From Salvelinus alpinus (lineage: Eukaryota; Chordata; Actinopteri; Salmoniformes; Salmonidae): a DNA stretch of 64,000 bases. Numbering within the stretch: position 1 is the first letter of the stretch; every line of letters starts with the position of its first letter. This document shows positions 1 to 11,405 of the stretch, in pieces. The position numbers and the translations under genes were made by a program. Location of the stretch: the NCBI RefSeq assembly GCF_045679555.1, contig NC_092092.1, positions 10,788,690 through 10,852,689 on the forward strand. Direction: 5' to 3'. A model generated the notes under the pieces. That model was not told where the DNA came from, searched no databases, and saw only the letters and a program-made list of their open reading frames with translations.

Positions 1-118
1 CAGGTAGAACCCTTTTGCGTTCCATGTAGAACCCTTTCTACAGAGGGTTCTACCTGGAACCAAAAATGTTTTTCCTATGAGACAGCCGAATAACCCTTTT
101 TTCGAAGAGTATGTTCCA
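1..118. repeat. Fold-back MITE, 'GGTTCC/AGAACCC' family, partial
   Basis: Alternating GTAGAACCCTTT and GGTTCTACCTGGAACC words form imperfect inverted arms. The same family recurs at 17006-17271, 29081-29340, 29919-30147 and 59754-59836, where the complete ends read CTACACTCTTAGAAAA. The left end is cut by the window edge. No coding capacity; it looks like a non-autonomous DNA element. Confidence 0.8.
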
Positions 119-162
119 TGTGAGATATGACTGATTATAGAGTCACCAGACCTCACTAGCCA

Positions 163-357
163 CTACATTGATGGCTTCCCCTTAAAGGGAGGGTAGTAGA
201 CAGGTGTGGCATGGTCACATACACTGAACTCTGTACCCTTAACATTGAGGAAGTCAATTAGTCTCAGAGTGTCTGTCTCAGAATGCTCACAGTTGGCAAG
301 TTGGAAGTCTGAGTTGAAGCAGATCTCGATCTGGCCCAAGATTTGCACCTTCCCACC
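163..357 (-). CDS. rnaset2: rnaset2 last exon: C-terminus and stop
   Basis: A 195-nt terminal exon that begins GGKVQILGQIEICF and ends after VYYPPFKGKPSM with TAG at 163-165 (minus). These correspond to the TIGQIELC and VFYPP segments of the human enzyme. No AATAAA is visible before the left window edge. The downstream UTR overlaps a fold-back repeat at 1-118. Confidence 0.92.
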   Translation of the reverse strand, partial: GGKVQILGQIEICFNSDFQLANCEHSETDTLRLIDFLNVKGTEFSVCDHATPVYYPPFKGKPSM

Positions 358-2672
358 CTGTGAACAAGAAATAACTTAGTGATATGGTCTCCATTCAGGG
401 TTAGGATTCATGATTTAACATTTTAGTTGTGTGAAACAAACACTATTTATGTAGAATGAATAAGGAAATGTATTCTAAATACAAAAATTGTACACAATCC
501 ACATAATCCTCTACTCTTCAAAGAAAACCTGTAGGCAAATTCAATAACTAGTTGTGCTTGAGTTTGCATTTTACCAAAATAAAAATATTTAAAAAAACAT
601 GATACCTTTGGATGAATACACTGAATCTTTGGTTTCACACTGTAGAAGTTGAGAATGATTCCTTCGATGTGGTCAAACTAAAAACACAGAAGTAGTACAT
701 TTAACCATGAGTATTCATCACATGCACATCTGAATCATTTCACTGACAGTAGCTAAGTACAAATGTAAGATCTTAATTTGATTACCCTGTTGCAGGAAAG
801 TTTTCCTGCAACGCAAGAACTTCAACATGTGAAGTGTATTTGAGGTTTAAAAAGGCTTCTAAAGTTTGTAATTTCCACTTTGAAATTTCTGACTTGGAGT
901 TTCCCTTACGAAAAATGTATCAACCCTTACAAAAATGTCCATTAATTAGACATAATAATTCACATTTCCTGTTGCTGCAGGATTATTTTCCTGCTGTAGC
1001 AAACTGGCTCCAATCAAGATCTTACATCTGTAAACAGGAACAGTAAGTCAAATGACTTGGAGTAAATTAAAAACTATGGCGGGTTTCCCATAACACGGGG
1101 TTTCATTTAAAACAGTATAGTATGTTTCTTGATATGACGCAAAAATACTTGCTGTTCTTTAAGTCTAACTTTAAACATACAGCAATTTAATCAGTGCAAA
1201 ATGCCATTGTCCTTGGTAATGTCGTAATAATGATGTACTTACAGCATAGTAAGTCTCCGAGGGCACAATGTTAAATTTCTTCATCACTCTGAAGACATAA
1301 AGAATTTATAAATAACTAGTAGAAACATAAATCAGGCTTCAGGGTATACAGACCATATATTATCCCATATGTTTCATGAGGATACTCTGTTATTTCAGTA
1401 CACTTACCCATCAAGGTCTAATGTGTGATACAGCTCCAGGACTTTGCCAAAGTATTTGTGTTGACTGTTTAGGGACTCTGCTTTTGCAGCACACGTTCCA
1501 TGTTTTTGCCATTCATATTGCCTGTAAATAGAAGATCAAATGTGCTAACATTTGTTTAGGAAAATCTTCTTACCTGAAAATATAACAATGACCTGGAGTA
1601 AAGTATTTATACAAAATAGAAAATTAGAACAGACCAGAATTCAGAGGATGCTGGAGTTATAAGATCCGGCCACCACTTCTGCATATCTGGAAGTAGGTCC
1701 TGTAAAACATAGTCACGATCAAACATTTCTCTTAATTTTTTAAATTATAAACACTTGACTTTTGACTTCAAAATTATTATTTTTGTCACGAATAAGCAAA
1801 ATGTATGTCTTTTCCCCCAGCAGAACATACCTGGATTAGAGTTACATTGAAGTGCCAAGATGAATTGCATTCCTGGCCTTTATCTGGCCTGTAAGACACA
1901 GACATTGGTCAAATGTGTACAAAGATAACAGAGTACACGACAGTTTCTTGTCACTCAAACTCAGAAACCATGATGATTGGGTTGCGGGCAAAGGCAGCAT
2001 CTTCAGTGCTTTATTTTTTACTGAATATTATTAAGTCATCCTTACCACAGTCCATGCAAAGTCCAGTAGTCAAATTTGGGATCACAGTGTTCCATCTGCA
2101 AGTCAAAATGTTTATTTTGTCATACAAGGTGGCACATCTGGAAACTTATGGCCACTGTATCAATTATACAATCAGATCAACACATGATACGTAGAGTTTA
2201 TTATGCTATGAAACCATAAAGTAGCTTACACTGCAAAATGTGCTTGGCCAGTGTTGAGTTAGGATCAACTTACTCCACATATGCCTGAAATAAAGCAGAG
2301 TTACATTCAATAAAATAGTAACATTAGCATGATCAAAGTGCCTCACTCATTTAATGGCCTTTAATTTGCATTGAGACCTGCTACGGAATGACACCAACTC
2401 AGTGGCCCTGTGGTTAGAGTGTCCTGGGTTTGGAAGGTTGGGGGAATGATCCTAGCTGCCTCACGCTGACCTATGAGCTGTTGTGTCTCAAAAAGAATAC
2501 TTACATTGGAATGAATGGCTTGATACAGAGGCCATTAACCAGACAGATACGCCTACCAGTGCATTAACCAGACAGACAGGCCTACCAGTACTTACGGCGA
2601 CGCGAGTACGAATGAGGAAGACATCAGACCGCAGGCAAGGCACAGCAGGACAACAAGCGCCAAAGATTTCAT
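163..2672 (-). CDS. rnaset2: Ribonuclease T2 (complete, nine coding exons)
   Basis: Secreted or lysosomal acid endoribonuclease of the RNase T2 family, which cleaves single-stranded RNA through a 2',3'-cyclic phosphate. Coding exons in transcript order: 2596-2672, 2230-2284, 2046-2095, 1831-1888, 1635-1699, 1408-1521, 1243-1288, 606-677, 163-357. Every intron is GT-AG on the minus strand and the phases join exactly, giving 732 nt (243 codons plus TAG); the human protein is about 256 residues. Visible features: signal peptide (about residues 1-24), CAS I TLHGLWP with catalytic His58, CAS II EWQKHGTC (Glu105, Lys108, His109), sequons at Asn69 and Asn75, and the C-terminal QILGQIEICF and VYYPP motifs typical of animal RNase T2. 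The first CAS II histidine is Tyr104 here. The start is the ATG opening the signal peptide, just inside a splice acceptor, so a 5' UTR exon lies further upstream. The 3' UTR runs off the left edge. Confidence 0.95.
763..1032. mobile_element. MITE with 'GATCTTAATTTGAT' terminal repeats, copy 1
   Basis: About 270 bp. The left end reads TGTAAGATCTTAATTTGATT and the right end is its inverse (CAATCAAGATCTTACA). Further copies lie at 14634-15585 (split) and 16413-16658. It sits in the rnaset2 intron between 677 and 1243 and carries no coding frame. Confidence 0.8.
1408..1521 (-). CDS. rnaset2: rnaset2 exon 6: CAS II active-site motif
   Basis: Encodes QYEWQKHGTCAAKAESLNSQ, conserved active-site segment II. 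Glu105, Lys108 and His109 are retained. Mammalian RNASET2 has HEWEKHGTC; the first His is replaced by Tyr (TAT at 1515-1517). The exon is bounded by ACAG and GTAAGT and joins neighbours in phases 2 and 2. Confidence 0.92.
2046..2095 (-). CDS. rnaset2: rnaset2 exon 3: CAS I active-site motif
   Basis: A 50-nt exon containing DYWTLHGLW; the last codon (Trp61) is split with exon 4, which continues PDKGQEC. This is conserved active-site segment I; His58 corresponds to the first catalytic histidine of the family. Confidence 0.93.
2230..2284 (-). CDS. rnaset2: rnaset2 exon 2: N-terminal strand before CAS I
   Basis: A 55-nt exon encoding HMWSKLILTQHWPSTFCS, matching the 'W-KLI-HWP-T-C' start of the mature enzyme in vertebrate RNase T2. 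Flanked by a TTTCAG acceptor and a GTAAGC donor. It was found by homology because it is too short to stand out as an open frame. Confidence 0.92.
2399..2470 (+). repeat. tRNA-derived SINE head (fragment)
   Basis: Contains an A-box-like GTGGTTAGAGTG followed by a degenerate B-box-like GGTTGGGGGAATGATCC, the layout of a tRNA-derived SINE promoter. Only the head is recognisable. It lies in rnaset2 intron 1. Confidence 0.45.
2533..2590. repeat. 29-bp direct repeat, two copies
   Basis: CATTAACCAGACAGAYACG-type unit at 2533-2561 and again at 2562-2590, differing at a few bases. The second copy abuts the rnaset2 exon 1 donor (GTAAGT, 2590-2595 on the minus strand). Confidence 0.8.
2596..2672 (-). 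CDS. rnaset2: rnaset2 first coding exon: signal peptide
   Basis: ATG at 2670-2672 (minus) opens a classic secretory signal: MKSLALVVLLCLACGL then small residues ending ALASP. The donor GTAAGT lies at 2590-2595. Seven 5' UTR bases (2673-2679) separate the ATG from an acceptor (poly-T then CAG) at 2680-2682, which implies an upstream non-coding exon. The exon ends in phase 2 and the CCG proline codon is completed by the next exon. Confidence 0.92.
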
Positions 2673-2894
2673 GTTTACGCTGAAACAAAAAAAAACATAC
2701 CATTAGGATAGGTCGATTTTGGACCATAGCTGGATTGACATGATCTGTAGGCCTAATATCTTTGTTGGTAGGCTAACTCTTACAATTATAACGCCTACAA
2801 CTTCAATTGATTTAAGTGGCATATACATAGGTGGAATTACCACAGGGGATATTCAGAAAAAGGTTGATTCGTCCCCCACAATAATGTATTTAAA

Positions 2895-4070
2895 ATAAAA
2901 CCTCTCATTCCAAAATCATGGGCATTAAGATGGAGTTGGTCCTCCCTTTGCTGCTATAGCAGCCTCCACTCTTCTGGGAAGGCTTTCCACTAGATGTTGG
3001 AACATTGCTGCGGGGACTTTCTTGCATTCAGCCACAAGAGCATTAGTGAGGTCGGGCACTAATGTTGGGCGATTAGGCCTGGCTTGCAGTTGGTGTTCCA
3101 ATTCATCCCAAAGGTGTTCGATGGGGTTGAGGTCAAGGCTCTGTGCAGGCCAGTCAAGTTCTTCTACACCAATCTCGACAAACCACTTCTGTACAGACCT
3201 CGCTTTGTACACGGAGCATTGTCATGCGGAAACATGAAAGGTCCTTCACCAAACTTGCCACAAAGTTGGAAGCACAGAATAATTTAGAATGTCATTGTAT
3301 GCAGTATGGTTAAGATTTCCCTTCACTGAAACTAAGGAGCCTGAATGATGAAAAACAGCCCCGGACCATTATTCCTCCGCCACCAAACTCTACAGTTGGC
3401 ACTATGCATTGGGACAGGTAGTGTTCTCCTGGCAACGGGCAAACCCAGATTAGTCGGACTGCCAGATGGTGAAGCGCGAGTCATCACTCCAGAGAACACG
3501 TTTTCACTGCTCCGGAGTCCAATGGCGGGGAACTCTACACCACTCCAACCGACGCTTGGTATTGCGCATTGTGGTCTTAGACTTGTGTGCGGCTGCTCGG
3601 CCATGGAAACCCATTTCACGAATCTCCCGACGAACAGTTCTTGTGCTGACGTTGCTTCCGGGGCCAGTTTGGAACTTGGTAGTGATTGCAGCAACCGAGG
3701 ACAGATTATATTTTATGCGCTACGTGCTTTAGCACTCAGCGGTGCCGTTCTGTGATTTTCTGTGGCCTTCCACTTCGCGGCTGAGACGCTGTTGCTCCGA
3801 GAACTTTCCACTTCATAATAACGGCACATATAGTTAATAGGGGCAGCTCTAGCAGGGGAGAAATTTGACAAGCGGACTTGTTGGAAAGGTGGCATCCTAT
3901 GACGGTGACACGTTGAAAGTCACTGAGCTCTTCAGTAAAGCCATTCTACTGCCAATGTTTGTCTATGGAGATTGCATGGCTGTGTACTTGATTTCATACA
4001 CCTGTCAACAACGGTGTGGCTGAAATAGTCAAATCCACTCATTTGGAATGTGGACACCCATATTGGTATT
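2895..4070 (-). mobile_element. Tc1-like transposon remnant (family A)
   Basis: On the minus strand, 2925-3212 encodes a Tc1/mariner transposase C-terminus with WPAQSLDLNPIEHLWDEL, and 3332-3694 encodes fragments of the N-terminal half. Frames are interrupted by stops and shifts, so no transposase is made. A second, shorter copy of the same family is at 14765-15428. It lies in the long intron or upstream region between the rnaset2 start codon and the candidate 5' exon. Confidence 0.85.
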
Positions 4071-4073
4071 CAA

Positions 4074-5834
4074 AAAGTATTCAGACCTTGACTTTTTATA
4101 TATATTTTTTTACTTTACAGCCTTATTCTAACATGGACTAAATTGTTTTCCCCCCCTGATAAATATACACACACAATATCCCATACAGACAAAGCAAAAA
4201 CAGATTTTTAGACATTTTAGCAAATTTATTACAAATAAAAAAATAGAAATATCACATTTACATAAGTATTCAGACCCTTTAATCAGTACTTTGTTGAAGC
4301 ACCTTTGGCAGCGATTACAGCCTCACGTCTTCTTCGGTATGATGCTACAAGCTTGGAACACCTGTATTTGGGGAGTTTTTCCCATTCTTTTCTGCAGATC
4401 CTGATGGGGAGCGTCGCTGCACAGCTATTTTCAGGTCTCTCCAGATATGTTTGATTGGGTTCAAGTCCGGGCTCAGGCTGGGCCACTCAAAGACATTCAG
4501 AGACTTGTTAAGAAGCCACTCCTGTGCTGTCTTGGCTGTGTGCTTAGTGCAATGACCCTATTGGAAGGTGAACCTTTGCCCCAGTCTGAGGTCCTGAGCG
4601 TTCTGAGAGTCTTTAGGTGCCTAGTGGCAAACGCCAAACGGGCTGTCATGTGCCTTTTACTAAGGAGTGGCTTCCGTCTGACCACTCTACCATAAAGGCC
4701 TGATTGGTGGAGTGCTGCAGAGATGGTTGTCCTATCTCCACAGAGGAACTCTATAGCTCTGTCAGAGTGACCATCAGGTTCTTGGTCACCTCCCTGACCA
4801 AGGCCCTTCTCCCCCGATTGCTCAGTTTGGCCGGGCGCCCGGGTCTAGGAAGAGTCTTGGTGGTTCCAAACTTCTTCCATTTAAAAATGATGTTCTTGGG
4901 GACCTTCAATGCTGCAGAAATGTTTTGGTACCCTTCCCCAGAGCTGTGCCTTGACACAATCCTGTCTCTGAGCTCTACGGACAATTCCTTCGACCTCATG
5001 GCTTGGTTTTTGCTCTGACATGCACTGTCAACTGTGGGACCTTATATAGACAAGTGTGTGCCTCTCCAAATCATGTCCAATCAATTGAATTCAAATCAAA
5101 TGTTATGTCACATGCGCCGAATACAACACACCTTACTGTGAAATGCTTACTTACAAGCACCTTAACCAACAATGCATTTCAAGTAATAGAGTAAAGAAAA
5201 TAGTTACCACAAATTAATAATGATAATCAAAGAGTAACAAGAAAATTATATAACAATAATGAGGCTATATACAGGGGGTTTCCAGTACTGAGTCAATGTG
5301 CGGGGGTACAGGTTAGTCGAGGTCATTTGTAAAGTGACTAAGCATAGATAACAGTGAGTAACAGCAGTGTAAAAACAAAGGGGTCGGGCACTGACCCCTT
5401 GCAATGTAAATAGTCCAGGTGGCCATTTGATTAATTGTTCAGCAGGCTTATGGCTTTGGGGTAGAATTTCTTAAAGAGCCTTTTGGTCCTAGACTTGGCC
5501 CTCCGGTACCACTTGCCGTGGGGTAGCAGAGAGAACAGTCTATGACTTGGGTGACCGGAGTCTTTGACAATTTTTTGGGCCTTCCTCTAACACTGCCTAG
5601 TATGTAGCGCCTTACGGTCAGATGCCGAGCAGTTGCCATACCAGGCGGTGATGCAACCGGTCACAATGCTCTCAATGGTGCAGCTATAGAACTTTTAGAG
5701 GATCTGGGGACCCATGCCAAATCTTTTCAGTCTCCTGAGGGAGAAAAGGTGTTGTCGTACCTTCCTCAAAACTGTCTTGGTGTGTTTGGACCATGACAGT
5801 TTGTTCGGTCTGAATACTTTCTGAAGGCACTAAC
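4074..5834 (-). mobile_element. Tc1-like transposon (family B), internally deleted and interrupted
   Basis: Left part begins GTATTCAGACC and the right end is GGTCTGAATACTTTCTGAAGG, the family's terminal sequence inverted. The minus strand at 4751-4999 encodes the N-terminal helix-turn-helix region (KELSVELRDRIVSRH, then GRPAKLSNRGRRALV), and 4283-4486 a C-terminal piece. The catalytic middle is missing. A retroposon at 5094-5806 is nested in it. The same family, in the opposite orientation, is at 38098-39206. Confidence 0.85.
5094..5806. mobile_element. RSg-1-like salmonid retroposon fragment
   Basis: Starts with CAAATGTTATGTCACATGCGC and GTGAAATGCTTACTTACAAG, and ends TTTGGACCATGACAGTTTG, words I associate with the rainbow trout RSg-1 family. 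Bounded on both sides by family-B Tc1 sequence, so it inserted into that transposon. No intact reading frame. The family name is from memory and would need a repeat-library match. Confidence 0.6.
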
Positions 5835-5840
5835 ACACAC

Positions 5841-7416
<1,576 letters not shown>

Positions 7417-7489
7417 GGTAGACGAACTTCAACTATAACAAAACTCAGTCTTCATCTTTTGTTTCTTCTTAAAATAAAGTAATATGCAT

Positions 7490-7790
7490 GTGTGTCACAC
7501 CTGCTCCCGCTCTCCCCCCTCCCCCTGCTCCCCAGCACTACACACTCCTGCCACCATCATTACACACACCTGCCTTCCCCTGTCACGCCCATCAGCGATT
7601 ATTGGACTCACCTGGACTCAATCACCTCTGTCATTACTTCCCCTATTTGTCTGTTCCCCGATTCAGCATTGATTGTCATATGTCCTTGTGCTAATGCTGG
7701 TCCTGTCTTGTTCCATGTCTGTTCCAATTGAATGTTTGACTCCCCCGTACCCGCTTCTCTACTCCAGCGTCGGTCCTTACAAGATCATTA
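7490..7790. repeat. C-rich dispersed repeat, possibly an LTR fragment
   Basis: Pyrimidine-rich stretch with CACCTGCCTTCCCCTGTCAC and TTTGTCTGTTCCCCGATTC, resembling LTR or untranslated segments of teleost retroelements. No paired LTR or coding region is visible here, so the class is uncertain. Confidence 0.35.
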
Positions 7791-8131
7791 TAATACAACT
7801 CAGTCTTCATATTTTACGTCTTAATATTTGCCTTGAAATACCTTCATTATTGATGGTGACTACTTCGCCTTCCACTTATATTGTGTTTTCAAAATACCAC
7901 ATTCATATACCCCTCCATAGCCCTCAAGAGAGGCATGATAAGTCATGTCAAACTGTGCAGAATTACAGGAAATGCTTTTTAACCCAACCCCCCACCCTCC
8001 CAATACCTACACCACAATTTCGCCCTTGACTTAAATGTTTTTAGCCTATTATATAAATGTTTAATTTTAGTCTATATACCATATGTAATAACAGTTATAG
8101 GCTACAATGGTTTAAATGGTGTGATTCTTAC

Positions 8132-8300
8132 ATTGGTGCTTGCCAGATACTATTGAGCTGATATTTGCGCCCATCAGCGCCACGGTTTGCTGTCAAGTCA
8201 AATAATCGAGCCTGTTTCGCAACTCCGTGTAAACCGTCGTTGTGGGGGAGCGCAACTTGAGCTCGCACAATAGAAGGCTATGGGTTACTGTCATTATTTT
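8132..8300 (-). promoter_or_regulatory. rnaset2: Candidate rnaset2 promoter and 5' non-coding exon
   Basis: The stretch 8165-8275 has roughly ten CpG dinucleotides in about 110 bp in an otherwise CpG-poor region. On the minus strand a good donor (CCAAT|GTAAGAA) ends a possible exon at 8132; another donor (CACAG|GTAAGAAC) lies near 8390. Either could pair with the acceptor at 2680-2682. This is inference from composition and splice signals only. Confidence 0.35.
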
Positions 8301-8956
8301 ACAAACACTGTCTCCAGCTGGCTACACGTAGCCTAGACTATTGGGTACATTTTCAATATAGTCTACGAGTGACACAACAAGTTCTTACCTGTGTTTTGTT
8401 CTTTTGTTCTTGTGGATCGATGTAAAACCCTGCTACAGTAACCTGGCGTATACCCAACTAGAAGTTTGGAAGGACCATTTAGATGAGGAAATATTTATAT
8501 TGTTTTATAGATTAGCAATATGACATCTCACTAGTATCACTTATGGTTTCAAATTAGATAGCCACTACGATTCGATGTCTGGAGGTAGAAGAGATGGTGG
8601 ATAAATGAAGATGTCTTACTCAGGCAGTTTACCATTGTACATTTTTTTCACGGTTCCTGTCTCTGTAAGTAGGCGTTCCCTCTCTCACGTGAGCTTGCTT
8701 TACCGTGTAAGACCAATGGTTTTGGTCTATTTATTGTCCTTTCCCAGCTCTCCCCACCCCACCCGACCAGAAAAAATTGCCAGTGAGATATTGGGCAGCC
8801 CTTCAAGGTGGCAGGGGCAATAAGTAGACCAGAATAGCCACGCTCTGAACTGAAAAAAATTTGTGGATGTCTCGCTTTCTCTACTGTCTCTGGTAGTAGC
8901 CTACAATAATGAAAGTGTGAAATTATTTTCCTGTAACAGAGCTGAGTCTCACGCAA

Positions 8957-9430
8957 TGATGTAAAGTACTTAAGTAAAAATACTTTAAAGTACTACTTAA
9001 GTAGTTTTTTGGGGTATCTGTACTTTACTATTTATATTTTGGACAACTTTTACTTCATTACATTCCTAAAGAAAATTATGTACTTTTTACTCCATACAGT
9101 TTCCCTGACACCCAAAAGTATTTAACAGGACAGGAAAATTGTCCAATTCAGGCACTTATTAGGAGAACATCCCTGGTCATCCCTAATTTACAAACAAATG
9201 CTTTGTTTGTAAATTATGTCTCTGTGTTGGAGTGTGCCCCTGTCCACCCATCAATAAAACAACGAGAATTGTGCTGTCTGGTTTGCTTAATATAAGGATT
9301 TTTCAATTATTTATACATTTACTTTTGATACTTAAGTATATTTAAAACCAAATAGTTTTAGACTTTTACTCAGGTAGTGTTTTACTGGTTGACTTTCACT
9401 TTTACTCGAGTCATTTTCTATTAAGGAATC
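8957..9430. repeat. Dispersed DNA repeat, 'AAGTACTTAAGTAAAAATAC' family, copy 1
   Basis: Starts GTAAAGTACTTAAGTAAAAA and ends with inverted ACTTTTACTCGAGTCATTTTC-type sequence; its middle carries TTTTTACTCCATACAG and CTGACACCCAAAAGTA. The same sequence in reverse orientation lies at 47565-48070. It has imperfect inverted ends and no coding region, probably a non-autonomous DNA transposon. Confidence 0.75.
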
Positions 9431-9513
9431 TACTTTAACTCAATAATGACAACTGGTCTTACGGTCTCCTGTCAGGAGAAACACTCTTTTTACGACACTT
9501 CGATACCGAAATT

Positions 9514-9625
9514 ACTTTTTCGTAGCAGGTTAGGAGAATTTATGAGGAAAGTTATGATAATGAATGTAGAAGTTTAGGAGACTGGCGTTAAATTTAGGAA
9601 AAGGTTTAGGGTTAGCGAAAATGCT
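9514..9625. repeat. Dispersed repeat related to 10367-10450
   Basis: TTCGTAGCAGGTTAGGAGAA ... TTTAGGGTTAGCGAAAATGC; the segment at 10367-10450 repeats these words (TTTCGTAGCTGTTTAGGAGA ... GTTAGGGTTAGCTAAAATGC). Both are intergenic and non-coding. Confidence 0.6.
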
Positions 9626-9775
9626 ATCCTTCCAATGCTACAAAAATCACTTCCTATCGAAGTGTCGTGTAAAGAGTGTCCCGAGCACAGTCTCGTGTAG
9701 AAAATTGAGTCACGCAAGATCATATGAGAAATGCAATGTAGCAAGCAGCTTCTGACACCTGACACCAATGTAATG

Positions 9776-9850
9776 AAACAGCAAGGAGCAGGTCTCGAAC
9801 CCTCAACCTTCTAGTCCGAAATCCAGCGCGCTATCGACTGTGCCCCAAAA
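9776..9850 (-). repeat. tRNA-like sequence (SINE head or tRNA pseudogene)
   Basis: On the minus strand, GGCACAGTCGATAGCGCGC resembles a tRNA D-arm/A box, and GAGGGTTCGAGACC a B box at the expected spacing. The anticodon arm does not pair well, so this is not called as a functional tRNA gene. Confidence 0.5.
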
Positions 9851-9859
9851 AAGCCTGCT

Positions 9860-11230
9860 CAAGCGGCAGAGTTGATATCCACGTTTATAACCCCAGGGTC
9901 GTTACAATACTTTTGAGAAGATGGGCAACTCCATTAGAAATGTATTAGAGGGTTCATTGTGTACGTTTCACATGCGTCGTCAATGGGCCGCGCGGTGCAT
10001 GCTGGGACAAGAACACCCCTTCAAGGAGTTAATGGAGTCAATTGGCGCAAACTCAAAAACCCAACATTAGCACGCATTTCGTGAACAAGAAATACAACAT
10101 TACAAATCTTTTCCGAGATGTGAGATAATTAATGTGTTCTATGTAATGCCGCATAGCTTTGGAAACGTGAGGTTATGTACTTTATAGGAAAATAGGAAAG
10201 TTTTTCGACTCATAACCTGACTTTGAGAAGGGATTTGCGTGACGATTAGTTTAGCAACTCTGTGACGCAGCATGACAACCTGAACTTGGTTGACAGTCTG
10301 CTTGGTGGGGCGTTACACGTATTTTTGTAGCAGGCAGCCTGTATGGTAGTTCACCAGACTTTACTTTTCGTAGCTGTTTAGGAGAATTTACGCAGCAGGT
10401 TAGGATAATTAGGTTAAGGCTAGGAAAAATGTTAGGGTTAGCTAAAATGCAAAACAAGTAAACCTTAGACGTCAATTTGAAATAAACTGTAATCCATCTA
10501 GCCATGAACCATATATACCCCACAGGCGCGCATACTCGCCATGAATATTAAACACAGACTTCTATCATGACATTACACTGGGCCACACAGTTGAATTAAA
10601 AACAACAAACAAAAACGTTTGAATGTTTATTGCAATTGCATGTATCTCTTTAATATTTCTATAACAAATGGGCAGGCGTTGCACACATTTTTTACAATGT
10701 TATTTCTGATAGAAGGCTATGAATAAGCCGTTATTGTTTTCATTTAAGCTAACTAATAGATTAATAATGTTTGCATAAAGCTAACAAGCTGTGTGACATT
10801 GCCTCTGCTCTGGGGCTATTGGCAGGAATAGCCTAGCCTAGGAATATACACTGTTGACTCCTAACCCATTCTCCCGTTAAAAATAGTGCTGGCTACAGTT
10901 CAGGTTTCAGGGGTTGTCTTAAGATTCCGTCTTGGTTCCTTCAGTTGAGCATAGAGCAAAGCAATAATGCATTAAGATAGCCTAACGCTAAAATAAATAA
11001 CAAATACTAAAATGATTTGAAATTCTTAAAATTGTAGCGTAAAATGCATTCTTGCTTAAATAGAGGCTAGAGTTGAAAGAAGTATGACATTATTTAAATG
11101 AAGTAAACTGGACACATTGTGCTCAGGCCAAATTTTGTAAATATTGCAAACTGGAATAAATGTTTAATAACCTATACAGTGAGCAAAGAAGCACCGACAC
11201 TGCATGATATGTAGCCTAGCCTACTGCAAG
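9860..11230. other. Intergenic stretch without recognised gene
   Basis: AT-rich DNA with only short open frames on either strand. Apart from the repeat piece at 10367-10450, I recognise no gene, RNA or mobile element. Short frames such as the 90-codon minus-strand one at 10251-10523 show no family similarity. Confidence 0.6.
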
Positions 11231-11261
11231 TAAGAAATGATGTTGAGGGTTGATGTAAAAG

Positions 11262-11405
11262 CTATATATAGTCATATGCCTATCCATAAATGGGATGCTG
11301 AGAGTTGCTGCACTCTGTGGGTCATTTTTTGTTTTCATCAGCGAGTGACTTCCAAGCCTGTTACGGCTGACCCACCTCTGCTTTCAACTCGTGTAATCTC
11401 TTGGG
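11262..11405 (+). promoter_or_regulatory. myom2: Candidate myom2 muscle promoter and 5' non-coding exon
   Basis: CTATATATAG (11262-11271) fits the MEF2 consensus and could also act as a TATA box. CCATAAATGG (11284-11293) is a perfect CArG box (SRF site). A strong splice donor, TTGGG|GTAAGTCAGG, ends a possible exon at 11405 and could join the acceptor before 13206, just upstream of the myom2 start codon. The arrangement suits a sarcomeric gene, but the transcript start is inferred from motifs only. Confidence 0.35.
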
